64,000 nt of DNA from Sphaerisporangium perillae (GTDB taxonomy: Bacteria; Actinomycetota; Actinomycetes; Streptosporangiales; Streptosporangiaceae). Both the position numbers and the translations under genes were made by a program. The DNA is taken from contig NZ_JALLPO010000026.1 of assembly GCF_023276435.1 (NCBI RefSeq), forward strand, positions 1 to 64,000, written 5' to 3'. Position 1 is the stretch's first letter. Every line of letters starts with the position of its first letter. This document shows positions 27,932 to 37,050 of this stretch, piece by piece. The notes below the pieces were generated by a model. It was not told the origin of the DNA. It ran no database searches and was given only the letters and a program-made list of their open reading frames with translations.

Positions 27932-27995
27932 TTACGGATGCCCCCGAGATAGGTAGGGTCTTGAGTAGTCGCCCTCGACTGGGAAGGAGGTGACT
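27932..27995 (+). promoter_or_regulatory. Probable arc promoter and strong ribosome binding site
   Basis: TTACGG (27932-27937) and TAGGGT (27954-27959) are a plausible -35/-10 pair with a 16-base spacer. GGAAGGAGGTGA at 27982-27993 is a nearly perfect match to the 16S rRNA anti-SD end and fixes the arc start at the GTG at 27996, not the GTG buried in the site at 27990. Confidence 0.55.
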
Positions 27996-29759
27996 GTGGC
28001 AGCTCGCGATGACGCTGAGGCTCGAGCCGCCCAGCGCGAACGAGAGGTCGCAGACCTCACAACTCAGGTCTCCTTCCTCCAGGAGGAGATCACCGCGTTG
28101 CGCCGGAAGCTGGCCGAGTCTCCCCGGCAAGCCAGAGTCCTGGAGGAACGCCTCCATGAGCTGCAGGCCAATCTGGCCTCGGTCACCGGTCAGAACGAAC
28201 GACTGGTGGCGACGCTCAAGGAGGCCCGTGACCAGATCGTCGCGCTCAAGGAAGAGGTCGACCGGCTGGCACAGCCGCCGTCCGGCTTCGGTGTCTTCCT
28301 CGAGTCCCGTGACGACGGCACCGTGGAGGTGTTCACCGGCGGGCGCAAGCTCCGGGTGAACGTCAGCCCCGCGGTGGACGCCGAGGCGCTCAGGCGCGGC
28401 CAGGAGGTCATGCTCAACGAGGCGCTCAACGTGGTTGAGGCGCTCGGCTACGAGACCGTCGGCGAGATCGTGATGCTCAAGGAGCTCCTTGAGGACGGCC
28501 AGCGCGCGCTGGTGATCTCGCACGCCGACGAGGAGCGGGTGGTCCGCCTCGCCGAGTCGCTGCTCGACCAGCCGATCAGGGCCGGTGACTCGCTGCTGCT
28601 GGAGCCACGCTCCGGCTACGTCTACGAGCGCATCCCGAAGTCCGAGGTCGAGGAGCTCGTGCTGGAGGAGGTCCCCGACATCTCCTACGAGGAGATCGGC
28701 GGCCTGTCCCGGCAGATCGAGCAGATCAGGGACGCCATCGAGCTGCCCTACCTGCACGCCGACCTGTTCCGCGAGCACAAGCTGCGTCCCCCCAAGGGCG
28801 TGCTGCTGTACGGCCCGCCCGGTTGCGGCAAGACGCTCATCGCCAAGGCCGTGGCCAACTCCCTGGCCAAGCAGGTCGCGGAGAAGACCGGCCAGTCCGG
28901 CAAGAGCTTCTTCCTCAACATCAAGGGCCCCGAGCTCCTGAACAAGTACGTCGGCGAGACCGAGCGGCACATCCGCCTGGTCTTCCAGAGGGCCCGTGAG
29001 AAGGCCTCCGAGGGCACGCCGGTGATCGTGTTCTTCGACGAGATGGACTCCATCTTCCGCACCCGCGGCTCGGGCGTCTCCTCCGACGTCGAGAACACCA
29101 TCGTCCCCCAGCTCCTTTCGGAGATCGACGGTGTCGAGGGCCTGGAGAACGTCATCGTCATCGGCGCCTCCAACCGCGAGGACATGATCGACCCGGCGAT
29201 CCTGCGGCCCGGCCGCCTGGACGTCAAGATCAAGATCGAGCGGCCGGACGCCGAGGCGGCCAAGGACATCTTCTCGAAGTACATCACCACCGAGCTGCCA
29301 CTACACGAAGAGGACCTCGGCGAGCACAGCTCCTCTCGCGAGGCCACGGTCGCCGGCATGATTCAGCGGGTCGTCGAGCGCATGTACACCGAGACCGAGG
29401 AGAACCGCTTCCTCGAGGTGACCTACGCCAACGGCGACAAGGAGGTCCTGTACTTCAAGGACTTCAACTCCGGAGCCATGATCCAGAACATCGTGGACCG
29501 GGGCAAGAAGATGGCCATCAAGGCGTTCCTCGAGACCGGGCAGAAGGGCCTGCGGATCGCGCATCTGCTCGCCGCCTGCGTGGACGAGTTCAGTGAGAAC
29601 GAGGATCTGCCCAACACCACCAACCCCGACGACTGGGCCCGCATCTCCGGCAAGAAGGGCGAGCGGATCGTCTACATCCGCACCTTGGTGTCCGGGAAGC
29701 AGGGCACAGAGGCCGGGCGGTCCATCGACACGGTCGCCAACACCGGCCAGTACCTCTGA
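27996..29759 (+). CDS. arc: Proteasome-activating AAA ATPase ARC (Mpa)
   Basis: The 587-residue ring ATPase has an N-terminal coiled coil (about 5-88) that binds Pup, and two OB-type subdomains (about 95-240). The AAA domain has Walker A GPPGCGKT (about 273-280), Walker [10 protein letters not shown] and the sensor/arginine region [10 protein letters not shown]. The last three residues are QYL, the gate-opening motif with penultimate Tyr that docks into the PrcA ring. It unfolds pupylated proteins for the 20S core. A hairpin terminator-like sequence after the gene separates it from dop. Confidence 0.97.
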   Translation: MAARDDAEARAAQREREVADLTTQVSFLQEEITALRRKLAESPRQARVLEERLHELQANLASVTGQNERLVATLKEARDQIVALKEEVDRLAQPPSGFGVFLESRDDGTVEVFTGGRKLRVNVSPAVDAEALRRGQEVMLNEALNVVEALGYETVGEIVMLKELLEDGQRALVISHADEERVVRLAESLLDQPIRAGDSLLLEPRSGYVYERIPKSEVEELVLEEVPDISYEEIGGLSRQIEQIRDAIELPYLHADLFREHKLRPPKGVLLYGPPGCGKTLIAKAVANSLAKQVAEKTGQSGKSFFLNIKGPELLNKYVGETERHIRLVFQRAREKASEGTPVIVFFDEMDSIFRTRGSGVSSDVENTIVPQLLSEIDGVEGLENVIVIGASNREDMIDPAILRPGRLDVKIKIERPDAEAAKDIFSKYITTELPLHEEDLGEHSSSREATVAGMIQRVVERMYTETEENRFLEVTYANGDKEVLYFKDFNSGAMIQNIVDRGKKMAIKAFLETGQKGLRIAHLLAACVDEFSENEDLPNTTNPDDWARISGKKGERIVYIRTLVSGKQGTEAGRSIDTVANTGQYL

Positions 29760-29772
29760 TTGACACCGGCAT

Positions 29773-29813
29773 GCGACGGCGTGGTTCCTCCCGGAGCCGC
29801 GCCGTCGCTGTTT
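29773..29813 (+). terminator. Intrinsic-terminator-like hairpin between arc and dop
   Basis: GCGACGGCG (29773-29781) pairs perfectly with CGCCGTCGC (29800-29808), extended by partly paired bases inside the loop. It is followed by TGTTT. This fits a Rho-independent terminator after arc. The 130 bases that follow contain TAGGCT near 29869, a possible -10 element for dop. Confidence 0.6.
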
Positions 29814-29943
29814 CCGACGCGGCTCAGCGGGCAGCCGACCAGAGGGGCTCGCCACCCGGGCGACCGTCTAGGCTCGGGGGTACGGACGGCGTGACGGCGG
29901 TGATGGTCCGGGTGCGAGCGAGCACAGATGAAGGGCTGAGAGC

Positions 29944-31461
29944 GTGACGGTACGGCGGGTCATGGGCATCGAGACCGAGTACGGCATTTCCGTACCCGGG
30001 CAGCCGGGCGCGAACGCGATGGTGACCTCCTCGCAGGTCGTCAACGCCTACCTCGCGGCCTCGGCCGCGCGGGCGCGCCGGGCCAGATGGGACTTCGAGG
30101 AGGAGAATCCACTTCGCGACGCCCGCGGCTTCGACCTGGCCCGCGAGATCGCCGACCCCACGCAGCTCACCGACGAGGATCTCGGGCTGGCCAACGTCAT
30201 CCTGACCAACGGGGCGAGGCTCTACGTCGACCACGCCCACCCCGAGTACTCCACCCCCGAGTGCACCAACCCCCGCGCGGCGGTGATCTGGGACAAGGCC
30301 GGCGAGCGCGTCATGCACGACGCCGCGGTCCGCGCCTCGGCCATGCCGGGGAACGCTCCCATCCAGCTCTACAAGAACAACACCGACAACAAGGGCGCCT
30401 CGTACGGCTGCCACGAGAACTACCTCATGCGGCGGGCGACGCCGTTCGCCGACATCGTGCGCCACCTGACCCCGTTCTTCGTCTCCCGCCAGGTCGTCAC
30501 CGGCGCGGGCCGGGTCGGCATCGGGCAGGACTCCCGAGGCGAGGGCTTCCAGATCAGCCAGCGGGCCGACTTCTTCGAAGTCGAGGTCGGGCTGGAGACC
30601 ACGCTGAAGCGCCCGATCATCAACACCCGTGACGAGCCGCACGCCGATCCCGAGAAGTACCGCCGCCTGCACGTCATCATCGGCGACGCCAACATGTCGG
30701 AGATCTCCACCTACCTCAAGCTGGGCTCCACGGCGCTGGTGCTGGCGATGATCGAGGACGGGTTCCTCACCGGCGACCTGTCGGTCGAGAGCCCCGTGGC
30801 GGCCCTGCGCGCCGTCTCCCACGACCCGACGTGCAAGTACGAGATCACCCTGCGGGACGGGCGCAAGATGACGGCCGTCCAGCTCCAGATGGAGTATCTG
30901 GAGCAGGCCCGCAAGTACGTCGAGGACCGCTTCGGCGCCGCCGTGGACGACATGACCAAGGACGTGCTCAACCGCTGGGAGTCGGTGCTGACCCGCCTCG
31001 CCGAGGATCCCATGCAGCTGTCCAGGGAGCTCGACTGGGTCGCCAAGCTGGAGATCCTCGAGGGCTACCGCTCGCGCGACGGGCTGGCGTGGTCGCATCC
31101 GCGCCTGCAGCTCGTCGACCTGCAGTACTCCGACATCCGCCCCGAGCGCGGCCTGTACAACCGCCTGGTGGCGCGCGACCGCATGCATCGCCTGGTGACC
31201 GAGGAGGACGTGCAGCGCGCGATCGAGCTGCCGCCGAGCGACACGCGGGCCTACTTCCGCGGCCGGTGCCTGCGCCAGTACAGCGAGTCGGTGGCGGCCG
31301 CCTCGTGGGACTCGGTGATCTTCGACATCCCGGGCAGGGAGTCGCTGCAGCGCGTGCCGACCCTCGAACCGCTGCGCGGCACCAAGGCCCACGTGGGGGA
31401 GCTGCTGGACCGCTGCCGCACCGCGGCCGACCTGGTCAACGCCCTCACCGGCGAGCGCTGA
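29944..31461 (+). CDS. dop: Pup deamidase/depupylase Dop
   Basis: The 505-residue product belongs to the Dop/PafA carboxylate-amine ligase-like family. The metal-binding Glu lies in MGIETEYG (residue 10), the catalytic Asp in [13 protein letters not shown] (about 96), and the conserved YGCHENYL and [10 protein letters not shown] blocks follow. Residues about 40-85 form the insertion (Dop loop) that distinguishes Dop from PafA, whose copy here lacks it. Dop converts the C-terminal Gln of Pup to Glu and also removes Pup from substrates. Pup in this window ends in GGQ, so Dop is required. The GTG at 29944 has GAAGGGC upstream. Confidence 0.96.
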   Translation: MTVRRVMGIETEYGISVPGQPGANAMVTSSQVVNAYLAASAARARRARWDFEEENPLRDARGFDLAREIADPTQLTDEDLGLANVILTNGARLYVDHAHPEYSTPECTNPRAAVIWDKAGERVMHDAAVRASAMPGNAPIQLYKNNTDNKGASYGCHENYLMRRATPFADIVRHLTPFFVSRQVVTGAGRVGIGQDSRGEGFQISQRADFFEVEVGLETTLKRPIINTRDEPHADPEKYRRLHVIIGDANMSEISTYLKLGSTALVLAMIEDGFLTGDLSVESPVAALRAVSHDPTCKYEITLRDGRKMTAVQLQMEYLEQARKYVEDRFGAAVDDMTKDVLNRWESVLTRLAEDPMQLSRELDWVAKLEILEGYRSRDGLAWSHPRLQLVDLQYSDIRPERGLYNRLVARDRMHRLVTEEDVQRAIELPPSDTRAYFRGRCLRQYSESVAAASWDSVIFDIPGRESLQRVPTLEPLRGTKAHVGELLDRCRTAADLVNALTGER

Positions 31462-31575
31462 CCGCCGTCCCGCGCGTCGCCGGCCGGGGTCTGGCGCGGG
31501 TGCCCGCCTGCGCCGCCCGGCCGGTCCCGGCGGGACGCCACGGGCCTCACCCGGCCGGTGCCCGGCCCCATGTCT

Positions 31576-31592
31576 GATCTACATTGTAAAGG
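31576..31592. promoter_or_regulatory. 17-bp motif shared with 48194-48210
   Basis: GATCTACATTGTAAAGG here differs by one base from GATCTACTTTGTAAAGG at 48194. The core TCTAC-N3-GTAAA is an imperfect inverted repeat. Here it covers the stop codon of the kinase gene. Function is unknown; a shared operator or an RNA 3' element are both possible. Confidence 0.4.
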
Positions 31593-32463
31593 CGCCGGGC
31601 GGGAACAGCCCGCTGCCGGTCAGGCGCATGGGCGGCACCGCGATGCCCTCCTTGCGCAGGATCTCCGACAGCAGCAGGGCGGCCTGGTCGCTCGTGAGCC
31701 GCTCCGCGGGGTCCGGCTCCAGCAGGCCCTCGAGGAGCACGCGCAGCGCGCCGGCCCTCCGCGGCGGCCGCGCCTCCTCGGGGGGCCGGGTCGCCAGGAT
31801 GTCCCCGCCGCCGCCGGTCGTGGGCGGCCGGCCCTCGACCGAGAAGTAGAGCGTGGCGCCGAAGGACCACAGATCGGCCGCCTGCGTCGCCGGGAGGCCG
31901 CGCAGCCGCTCCGGCGCGATGTAGCCGGGGGAGCCGACGATCGGCATGGTGTTGGTGTGCGGGGACTCGCCCTGCAGCACCGCGATGCCGAAGTCGCTCA
32001 GCACGACGCGCTCCCCGGTGAGCAGCACGTTGCCGGGCTTGATGTCGCGGTGCAGCACCCCGGCGGCGTGGGCGTGCCGAAGGCCGCTCAGCAGGTGGAA
32101 TCCGATCCACGCCGTCCAGTGGACGGGCAGGCGGCCGAGGTGCCACGCCGTCGCCTGGAGGGTCAGCGCCTCGACCAGCTCCATGACGATCCAGAGGCGG
32201 CCCTCCTCCTCCAGCAGGTCGTGCACGGTCACGATGGCCGGATGGCTGAGCCTGGCGGCCGACCGGGCCTCCCGCAGCGCGTGCCGCCTGGCCGTGTGCA
32301 CGTCGATCTCGTCGCCCTGGTGCGTCGGCCGTAGCTCCTTGATCGCCACATCCCGCGCCAGGCGCCTGTCGTGGGCACGCCAGACGATCCCCATGCCCCC
32401 TTGGCCCAGCGGCGAGATCAACCGGTATCGATCTCCTAGCAGCTGTGCGTTATCCGCTTTCAT
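31579..32463 (-). CDS. Soluble Ser/Thr protein kinase
   Basis: The 294-residue product is a canonical Hanks kinase: glycine loop GQGGMG (20-25), Lys42 (VAIKEL), catalytic loop HRDIKPGN (138-145), DFG at 157-159, and activation-segment end GSPGYIAPERL. It ends about 30 residues after the kinase fold, with no transmembrane or PASTA domain, so it is cytosolic. It is convergent with dop and lies between dop and pup, a position where kinases are not usually found. Kinase action on proteasome parts is known in mycobacteria (PknB on PrcA and others), but a link here is only suggested by position. Confidence 0.9.
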   Translation of the reverse strand: MKADNAQLLGDRYRLISPLGQGGMGIVWRAHDRRLARDVAIKELRPTHQGDEIDVHTARRHALREARSAARLSHPAIVTVHDLLEEEGRLWIVMELVEALTLQATAWHLGRLPVHWTAWIGFHLLSGLRHAHAAGVLHRDIKPGNVLLTGERVVLSDFGIAVLQGESPHTNTMPIVGSPGYIAPERLRGLPATQAADLWSFGATLYFSVEGRPPTTGGGGDILATRPPEEARPPRRAGALRVLLEGLLEPDPAERLTSDQAALLLSEILRKEGIAVPPMRLTGSGLFPPGAFTM

Positions 32464-32598
32464 TTCACCCGTTCACAGTTGGCATCGTGCCCTGCCCCCA
32501 CGGCCGCTCCGTCCGCGTCCGGAGCGGGATGCCTATGGGCGGATCATCACAGAATGCCATACGGCCCGGGGTGACGATCTGATTTACACGGAAGCCGC

Positions 32599-32940
32599 AG
32601 AAGGCCCTGTCCTTCAGGGCGGGGATGAATGTGGTCCCCTTCAGGGGCCAAGGCGCGGCTGCCGGAGGGTGTGGCGGGCATGGCCCGGTTGCACGCAATG
32701 ATCGGTGGGCAGTTCGGAGAGAACGCCGATGATGCGGTGGTGATCGTCGGGATCGAGACCGGCCGGGGTCCGTGGGTGGGTGCGCTGGTCGCCGCGGGGT
32801 ACACGGTGCCGGCGGTCAACCCGCTGCAGGCCGCCCGCTACCGGGAACGGCCGGCGGTCTGGGGCGTCAAGAGCGGAAGCAGTAAGGACCTCACGGCGAC
32901 GTGGGGGAGTCCCCGGCGTTGACGCCGGGGAGGATGTCAA
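32599..32940. mobile_element. Decayed IS: IS605-like end hairpins around an IS110 fragment
   Basis: At the left, GCCCTGTCCTTCAGGGC followed by GGGGATGAA resembles the hairpin ends of actinobacterial IS200/IS605 and TnpB elements. At the right, CCCCGGCG-TTGA-CGCCGGGG (32911-32930) followed by AGGATGTCAA has the same form as the end of the TnpB element at 61738-61767. Inside lies only a piece of an IS110-type transposase. The element is too short to be active. Its last bases supply the stop codon of the leftward membrane-protein gene. Confidence 0.55.
32650..32922 (+). pseudogene. IS110-family transposase fragment
   Basis: The frame encodes KARLPEGVAGMARLHAMIG, then VIVGIETGRGPWVGALV and NPLQAARYRER, all matching the N-terminal DEDD RuvC-like domain of IS110 transposases. 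The first catalytic Asp region is missing at the 5' side, and the expected AKSDxGDA region is replaced by VKSGSSKD, after which the frame enters the right-end hairpin. The Glu of GIETxRG remains. It is a fragment of perhaps a quarter of the gene and cannot function. Confidence 0.75.
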
Positions 32941-33341
32941 ACGAGTCCGACACCCAGGAGGAGGGTGCCCGCCGCCAGGCAGAGGCCCCCGAGGCCGGTC
33001 AGCCAGATCAGCTTGTTCGGCCGGGTGTCGCCGGGCCGCAGGACCGACAGGAAGAAGCCCAGGGGCATGAGGATCGGCGCCGCGACGATCAGGGCGCGTA
33101 CGAGGCCTTTGAGGCCGTCTGAGAGGTCCGCCTGGTCGACGTAGGGCATCGCGGCGAGGGCGAACAGCACGAGGACCCCGGCGTGGGCGTGGCCCGCCCG
33201 CCACAGGCCCCGCCGTACGGGGTTGTCGAGATAGCCGGGAGTGCGCCGGCCGATGAAGGACAGCAGGGAAGCGCCGCCCAAGGCGACGGCGGTGACGGTG
33301 ATGAGCAGCACCCCTGCGGTGCTGAGCGACGCCGGGGACAT
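32937..33341 (-). CDS. Small four-helix membrane protein
   Basis: The 134-residue product has four hydrophobic segments (about 8-30, 50-68, 80-102 and 112-132). A conserved-looking cytoplasmic loop reads GRRTPGYLDNPVRRGLWRAGHAHAG. The ATG at 33341 has GGAGG six bases upstream. Similar unnamed proteins occur in many actinobacteria. The last codon region runs into the end of an IS-like element, so the C-terminus may have been altered. A perfect 21-bp inverted repeat starts 15 bases before the start codon and probably regulates it. Confidence 0.75.
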   Translation of the reverse strand: MSPASLSTAGVLLITVTAVALGGASLLSFIGRRTPGYLDNPVRRGLWRAGHAHAGVLVLFALAAMPYVDQADLSDGLKGLVRALIVAAPILMPLGFFLSVLRPGDTRPNKLIWLTGLGGLCLAAGTLLLGVGLV

Positions 33342-33355
33342 CGGACCTCCAGAGA

Positions 33356-33400
33356 CTGGACAGTACCCCTATCCAAACATTGGATAGGGGTACTGTCCAG
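33356..33400. promoter_or_regulatory. Perfect 21-bp inverted repeat with 3-base loop
   Basis: The arms 33356-33376 (CTGGACAGTACCCCTATCC plus AA) and 33380-33400 are exact reverse complements separated by ACA. It lies upstream of the leftward membrane-protein gene and 173 bases before pup. With 42 paired bases it can act as a dimer operator or form a long hairpin in the leader RNA. There is no T run, so a terminator is less likely. Confidence 0.8.
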
Positions 33401-33496
33401 TGGGATAAATCCTGGTAAGTCATCCGATTTGCCATGGGCCCTTCCGGGGAGGTTGTCTGACGGGACGGCCCTCCTCCAGACGACTCGCGTAGATCG

Positions 33497-33525
33497 CCGG
33501 ACGATCCGCGCGAAATGTCGTCCGG
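33497..33525. promoter_or_regulatory. Inverted repeat in the pup upstream region
   Basis: CCGGACGA (33497-33504) and TCGTCCGG (33518-33525) are exact inverted repeats with a 13-base spacer. They end about 47 bases before the pup ATG and just ahead of an A/T-rich stretch (GATATGAATTAGATG, 33535-33549) that could hold the -10 element. They may be an operator for pup transcription. Confidence 0.5.
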
Positions 33526-33572
33526 TTCGGGGAAGATATGAATTAGATGCGTCCCCCAAGCGGAGGTACCAC

Positions 33573-33782
33573 ATGGCGACGAAGGACACCGGCGGCCAGA
33601 AGCAGACCGGCCGCCAGGATGCCGAGGTCGAGGAGACCGAGGCACAGGCGTCTCCGGACGTCCAGGAGCGTCAGGAAAAGCTCACCGACGACGTCGACGC
33701 GATCCTCGACGAGATCGACGAGGTCCTCGAGGAGAACGCTGAGGAGTTCGTCCGCAGCTACGTGCAAAAGGGTGGTCAGTAA
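33573..33782 (+). CDS. pup: Prokaryotic ubiquitin-like protein Pup
   Basis: The 69-residue acidic, largely disordered protein has the Pup signature helix region (DVQERQEKLTDDVDAILDEIDEVLEENAEEFVRSYVQKGGQ when read along the C-terminal half in pieces) and ends in GGQ. The C-terminal Gln must be deamidated by Dop before PafA can attach it to lysines. The ATG at 33573 has GGAGG nine bases upstream; a longer upstream open frame is not coding. In most actinobacteria prcB follows at once, but here 9.1 kb of unrelated minus-strand genes intervene, so pup and prcBA cannot share a transcript directly. Confidence 0.97.
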   Translation: MATKDTGGQKQTGRQDAEVEETEAQASPDVQERQEKLTDDVDAILDEIDEVLEENAEEFVRSYVQKGGQ

Positions 33783-33910
33783 GGGGCAGGGAGGATAGAC
33801 CCCGCGTCACCTTGGTGGCGCACGCCGCCCCCGGAGGGCGCTCGGGCGCGAAGCCCGCTCCGCCTTCCGGGGGGCGCCCCGCCGCCCAGACGAGGCGCCC
33901 CCGATCAAGC

Positions 33911-34053
33911 CAGGCGCGCCCCAGGTCAGGCGCCCTCCGGTCAGATCTGGTGCACCGCAGGCCAGGCCGGATCCACTGCCGGTCAGACCGGATGCTCCCC
34001 GGTCAGGCCAGGTGCGCCGCAGGTCAGGCCGAGCGCACGCCGGTCAGGCGAGG
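33911..34053. repeat. Degenerate tandem repeats of about 21 bp
   Basis: Six to seven units of 20-22 bp follow the pattern (C/G)CGGTCAGGCCAGGTGCRC, with variation in each copy. The last unit contains the stop codon of the leftward mannosidase gene. The region lies in the 261-base gap between pup and that gene and shows no reading frame. It is not a CRISPR array: there are no distinct spacers. Confidence 0.65.
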
Positions 34054-36914
34054 TGCACTGTCGCGATCTCGAACGCGCGCAGCGGCACCCTCAGGAGGCC
34101 GTCGACGACCTCCAGCGCGCCGATGGGCCGCCCAAGAGTGTCGGCCGTCCGCGCCGCCGTGAACCGGCCGCTGATCACCGCCTCGGTGTCCACGGGATGC
34201 TCGGCCACCAGGCGCACCTCCAGCCATCCGTCCCGCTCTCGCAGGGCGCCCAGCGTCACCCCTTCGCCGCTCACCTCCAGCCGCGAGACCGGCGCCACCG
34301 CCGCACCCCCGGCCGCCTCCGGCACGGCCGCACCCGGTCCGGCCGGGGTGGCCGCGCGTGGACTCGATGCGGTTCCCGTCGCGGCTGAGCCTTGTACGGC
34401 CAGCAGGTCGTGCCGGTACTCCTCGGCCAGGCGGGCGAGGCCTGCCTGGTCCCAGCCCCCCTCGTAGAGGTGCACGGCGAACCGCGTCGTGACCGGCCCA
34501 GGACACTGGGCGTCCGGCGTGGCGATCTGCGGGCCCGCCGGCTCGTCCCTGAAGGCGTTGTGGTTGCGCGACAGGTACCCCACCGCCCGCAGCAGGGTGA
34601 GCGCCAGCTCGCCGCTCGTCCCGCCTCCGGGCGGGCATGGCAGCTCGTACTCGGTGACGTGGTCGAGCAGCACGGCGAGGCCGCCCGCCGCGACGAAGCC
34701 CGACGCGGGGAAGGTCGGCAGCGGCTCCTCGCCGCAGCCTCCCTCGCCGGTCAGCCCGCGCCGCACGACCGCGTACTGGCCACCGGCGAACGACTCCGCC
34801 GCCGGCCGGGGCAGGGAGGCGTGCCAGCGCACGCGGTGGTCACGGCACGGGTTGTGGAACGTGGTCGCCAGGCGGGCGAACGGCTCGCCCGCCCGCAGCT
34901 CCACGCGGGTGGTGACGGCGACCTCGGCGTCCTCCCGCGAGCGCGCGCCGCCCGTCGCCTGGCTCGGCCAGCGGTATCCCCGCGTGATCTCCAGTACCGA
35001 GACCAGCGGTCCGGAGCAGACCGGCGTGACCGTGACCCAGGCGGGCACCTCGACGAGACGGTCCTCGGACGGCGGGGCGTGGTTGTAGGTGTCGCCGGCG
35101 TCGCCGCCGTCGACGATCCGGCCTACGCCGCCCGCCCGCAGCCCCGAGGGGGTCGTCAGCGTCAGCGTGCCGTCCGCCTCCGCCGACACCCGCAGCAGGC
35201 CGTTGTCCAGAACGCCTCCGGCACCCGCCTCGGCGGCGTCCGCGCCCGAGTCCCCCGTGCCTGTCGCGGTGACACCCGCGTCCGCCGCAGCCGGGTCCGC
35301 CCCTCGGGTGCCGGCCTCGGTGCGGGGGGCCGGGGGGCCGCCGCCGGGGGAGGAGAGGGAGGTCAGCACCGTGCGGCCCAGGGCGGGCACCTCGACGCGC
35401 GCCGCGACCGTCACGACCGGCTCGGCGAGCGTGCGGACCAGCCACGGGCCGGGCCTTTCCGTCGCCGCCGCCACGATGGCGGCCTTCAGGTCGGCGTACC
35501 GGTAGCCGGTGCTCGCGTGGCGGCTGACGAGCACGGTGAAGACGCCGTCCCCGGCGGACCAGGAGACGATCTCGTGGCCGAACAGCTCCCGCTCGTGGAC
35601 GCGCCCGAGCAGCGAGGCCAGGTCGTCCATGGACGACTCGTCCAGCAGGGTGGGCGCCCTGTCCAGCACCTGCGTCGGCACCGCGGAGCCGTCGAAGGCG
35701 GTCAGGACGGACCGTTCCTCCGGCAGGTCGGCCAGCACCAGCGCGGTCCGCGCGAAGGGGGAGGGGTTGACCACGACGAGCTGGTCGCGGCGCGCCGCCG
35801 CGGCGAGCGAGGCGCTCACCAGGTCGGCCACCGCCTGCCCGATCTGCTCCGCCTCGGCGATCCGCGCCCAGACCTGCTGGGCGGTGTCGTCCGCGCCGCA
35901 GCCGGTGATGGAGTCGTGCCCGCTGCAGGCCACCAGGCTGCGCCAGGCCAGTTCGATCAGCCGCCGGCTCGCCGTCCGCTCGCCGGTGGCCGGGCCGCCG
36001 GGGGTGCCGTCGCCGAGCCACAGGGCCGACAGCGGCTCGGCGTACCGGATCACGACCCGCTCGGCGCGCCCCATGGCCTGCTTCAGATGGACACGGGCTG
36101 AGATGACGCCCGGCAGGATGTTGGCGCGGGCGTGGGAGCGCAGCTCGCCCCGCACGACCGGCAGGTCGCCGGCGTCGTCGAGGACCTCGGGGGAGGAGAG
36201 GTACTCGCCCAGCGTGGCCAGGCGGAGCCCGGCGGCGGTGATGTCGGCCGAGGGCGCCGAGTGGTCCGCGCCGTACATGGCCAGCAGTGGTCCGTCGGCC
36301 CGCCAGGGGCGCATGGTGCCGGTGAAGGCGGCCACCCGGTCGGGCAGGCCCTCCGGCGGCCCGGTGAACAGGGCGACCGCGTTGCCGTAGCCGCCGGGCA
36401 GGTACTGGGTGCGGATCACCGTGCCGTCGGCGCCCTCCCACGCGAAGGCGTCGCGCTCGACCGTGCGTGGCACCCCGCGCCACAGGCAGGCGACCGGCAG
36501 CCCGGCCAGGGCGAGGATCTGCGGCATCTGCGCGCAGTGCCCGAACTGGTCGGGCAGGTACCCCACCTCCATGGCCCCGCCCAGCTCGCGCGCGCCCCGC
36601 AGGCCGTACTCCAGGTTGCGGATCAGGGTCTCGCCCGAGCAGAGGAACTCGTCCGCCAGGATCGTCCACGGGCCCGCGGCGAAGCGCCCCTCGCCGACGA
36701 ACCGCGTGAGGTCGGCACGGCGCTCGGGCCGGATCTCCAGGTAGTCCTGCACGGCGGCGAGCTGCCCGTCCATGGTGAACCGGTAGGCGGGATCGGCCGC
36801 CATGGTGTCGAGCACCTCGTCGAGCATCCGCACCAGACCCATGCGGAAGCGCTGGAAGGGCAGGTACCACTCGCGGTCCCAGTGGGTGTGCGGGACGACG
36901 ACGATCTCACTCAA
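34044..36914 (-). CDS. Alpha-mannosidase, glycoside hydrolase family 38
   Basis: The 956-residue enzyme shows GH38 features: PHTHWDREWY at 8-17 with zinc-binding His11 and Asp13, the nucleophile Asp122 in YLPDQFGHC, and SGHDSITGCG with a further zinc His. The C-terminal beta-sandwich part carries two Ala/Pro/Gly-rich linkers (around 540-580 and 860-885). No signal peptide is present, so it acts on mannosides brought into the cytoplasm. TTG at 36914 is the start, with GGAGG eight bases upstream and the family start right after it. It is the last gene of a six-gene minus-strand operon with a CUT1 sugar importer. Confidence 0.93.
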   Translation of the reverse strand: MSEIVVVPHTHWDREWYLPFQRFRMGLVRMLDEVLDTMAADPAYRFTMDGQLAAVQDYLEIRPERRADLTRFVGEGRFAAGPWTILADEFLCSGETLIRNLEYGLRGARELGGAMEVGYLPDQFGHCAQMPQILALAGLPVACLWRGVPRTVERDAFAWEGADGTVIRTQYLPGGYGNAVALFTGPPEGLPDRVAAFTGTMRPWRADGPLLAMYGADHSAPSADITAAGLRLATLGEYLSSPEVLDDAGDLPVVRGELRSHARANILPGVISARVHLKQAMGRAERVVIRYAEPLSALWLGDGTPGGPATGERTASRRLIELAWRSLVACSGHDSITGCGADDTAQQVWARIAEAEQIGQAVADLVSASLAAAARRDQLVVVNPSPFARTALVLADLPEERSVLTAFDGSAVPTQVLDRAPTLLDESSMDDLASLLGRVHERELFGHEIVSWSAGDGVFTVLVSRHASTGYRYADLKAAIVAAATERPGPWLVRTLAEPVVTVAARVEVPALGRTVLTSLSSPGGGPPAPRTEAGTRGADPAAADAGVTATGTGDSGADAAEAGAGGVLDNGLLRVSAEADGTLTLTTPSGLRAGGVGRIVDGGDAGDTYNHAPPSEDRLVEVPAWVTVTPVCSGPLVSVLEITRGYRWPSQATGGARSREDAEVAVTTRVELRAGEPFARLATTFHNPCRDHRVRWHASLPRPAAESFAGGQYAVVRRGLTGEGGCGEEPLPTFPASGFVAAGGLAVLLDHVTEYELPCPPGGGTSGELALTLLRAVGYLSRNHNAFRDEPAGPQIATPDAQCPGPVTTRFAVHLYEGGWDQAGLARLAEEYRHDLLAVQGSAATGTASSPRAATPAGPGAAVPEAAGGAAVAPVSRLEVSGEGVTLGALRERDGWLEVRLVAEHPVDTEAVISGRFTAARTADTLGRPIGALEVVDGLLRVPLRAFEIATVHLA

Positions 36915-37050
36915 CGCGGTTGCCTCCGGCGGGTAGTGCGGGGATGCGGTGTCCGGCCGGTCAGGGGCGACCCCGGGGACCGGCCTGCGTGATCCTGGTG
37001 ACGCGATGACCGGGTGACGACGGGCGGCTCGGTGGCGCCGTCGCGCGCGG

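Noticed and set aside
32547-33645. Long minus-strand frame linking the membrane protein region and pup
   Set aside because: The extended frame passes through the palindrome and intergenic DNA; the ribosome site GGAGG supports the short gene starting at 33341.
33911-34053. CRISPR-like repeat array between pup and the mannosidase gene
   Set aside because: Units are degenerate and directly adjacent, with no unique spacers and no cas genes in the window.
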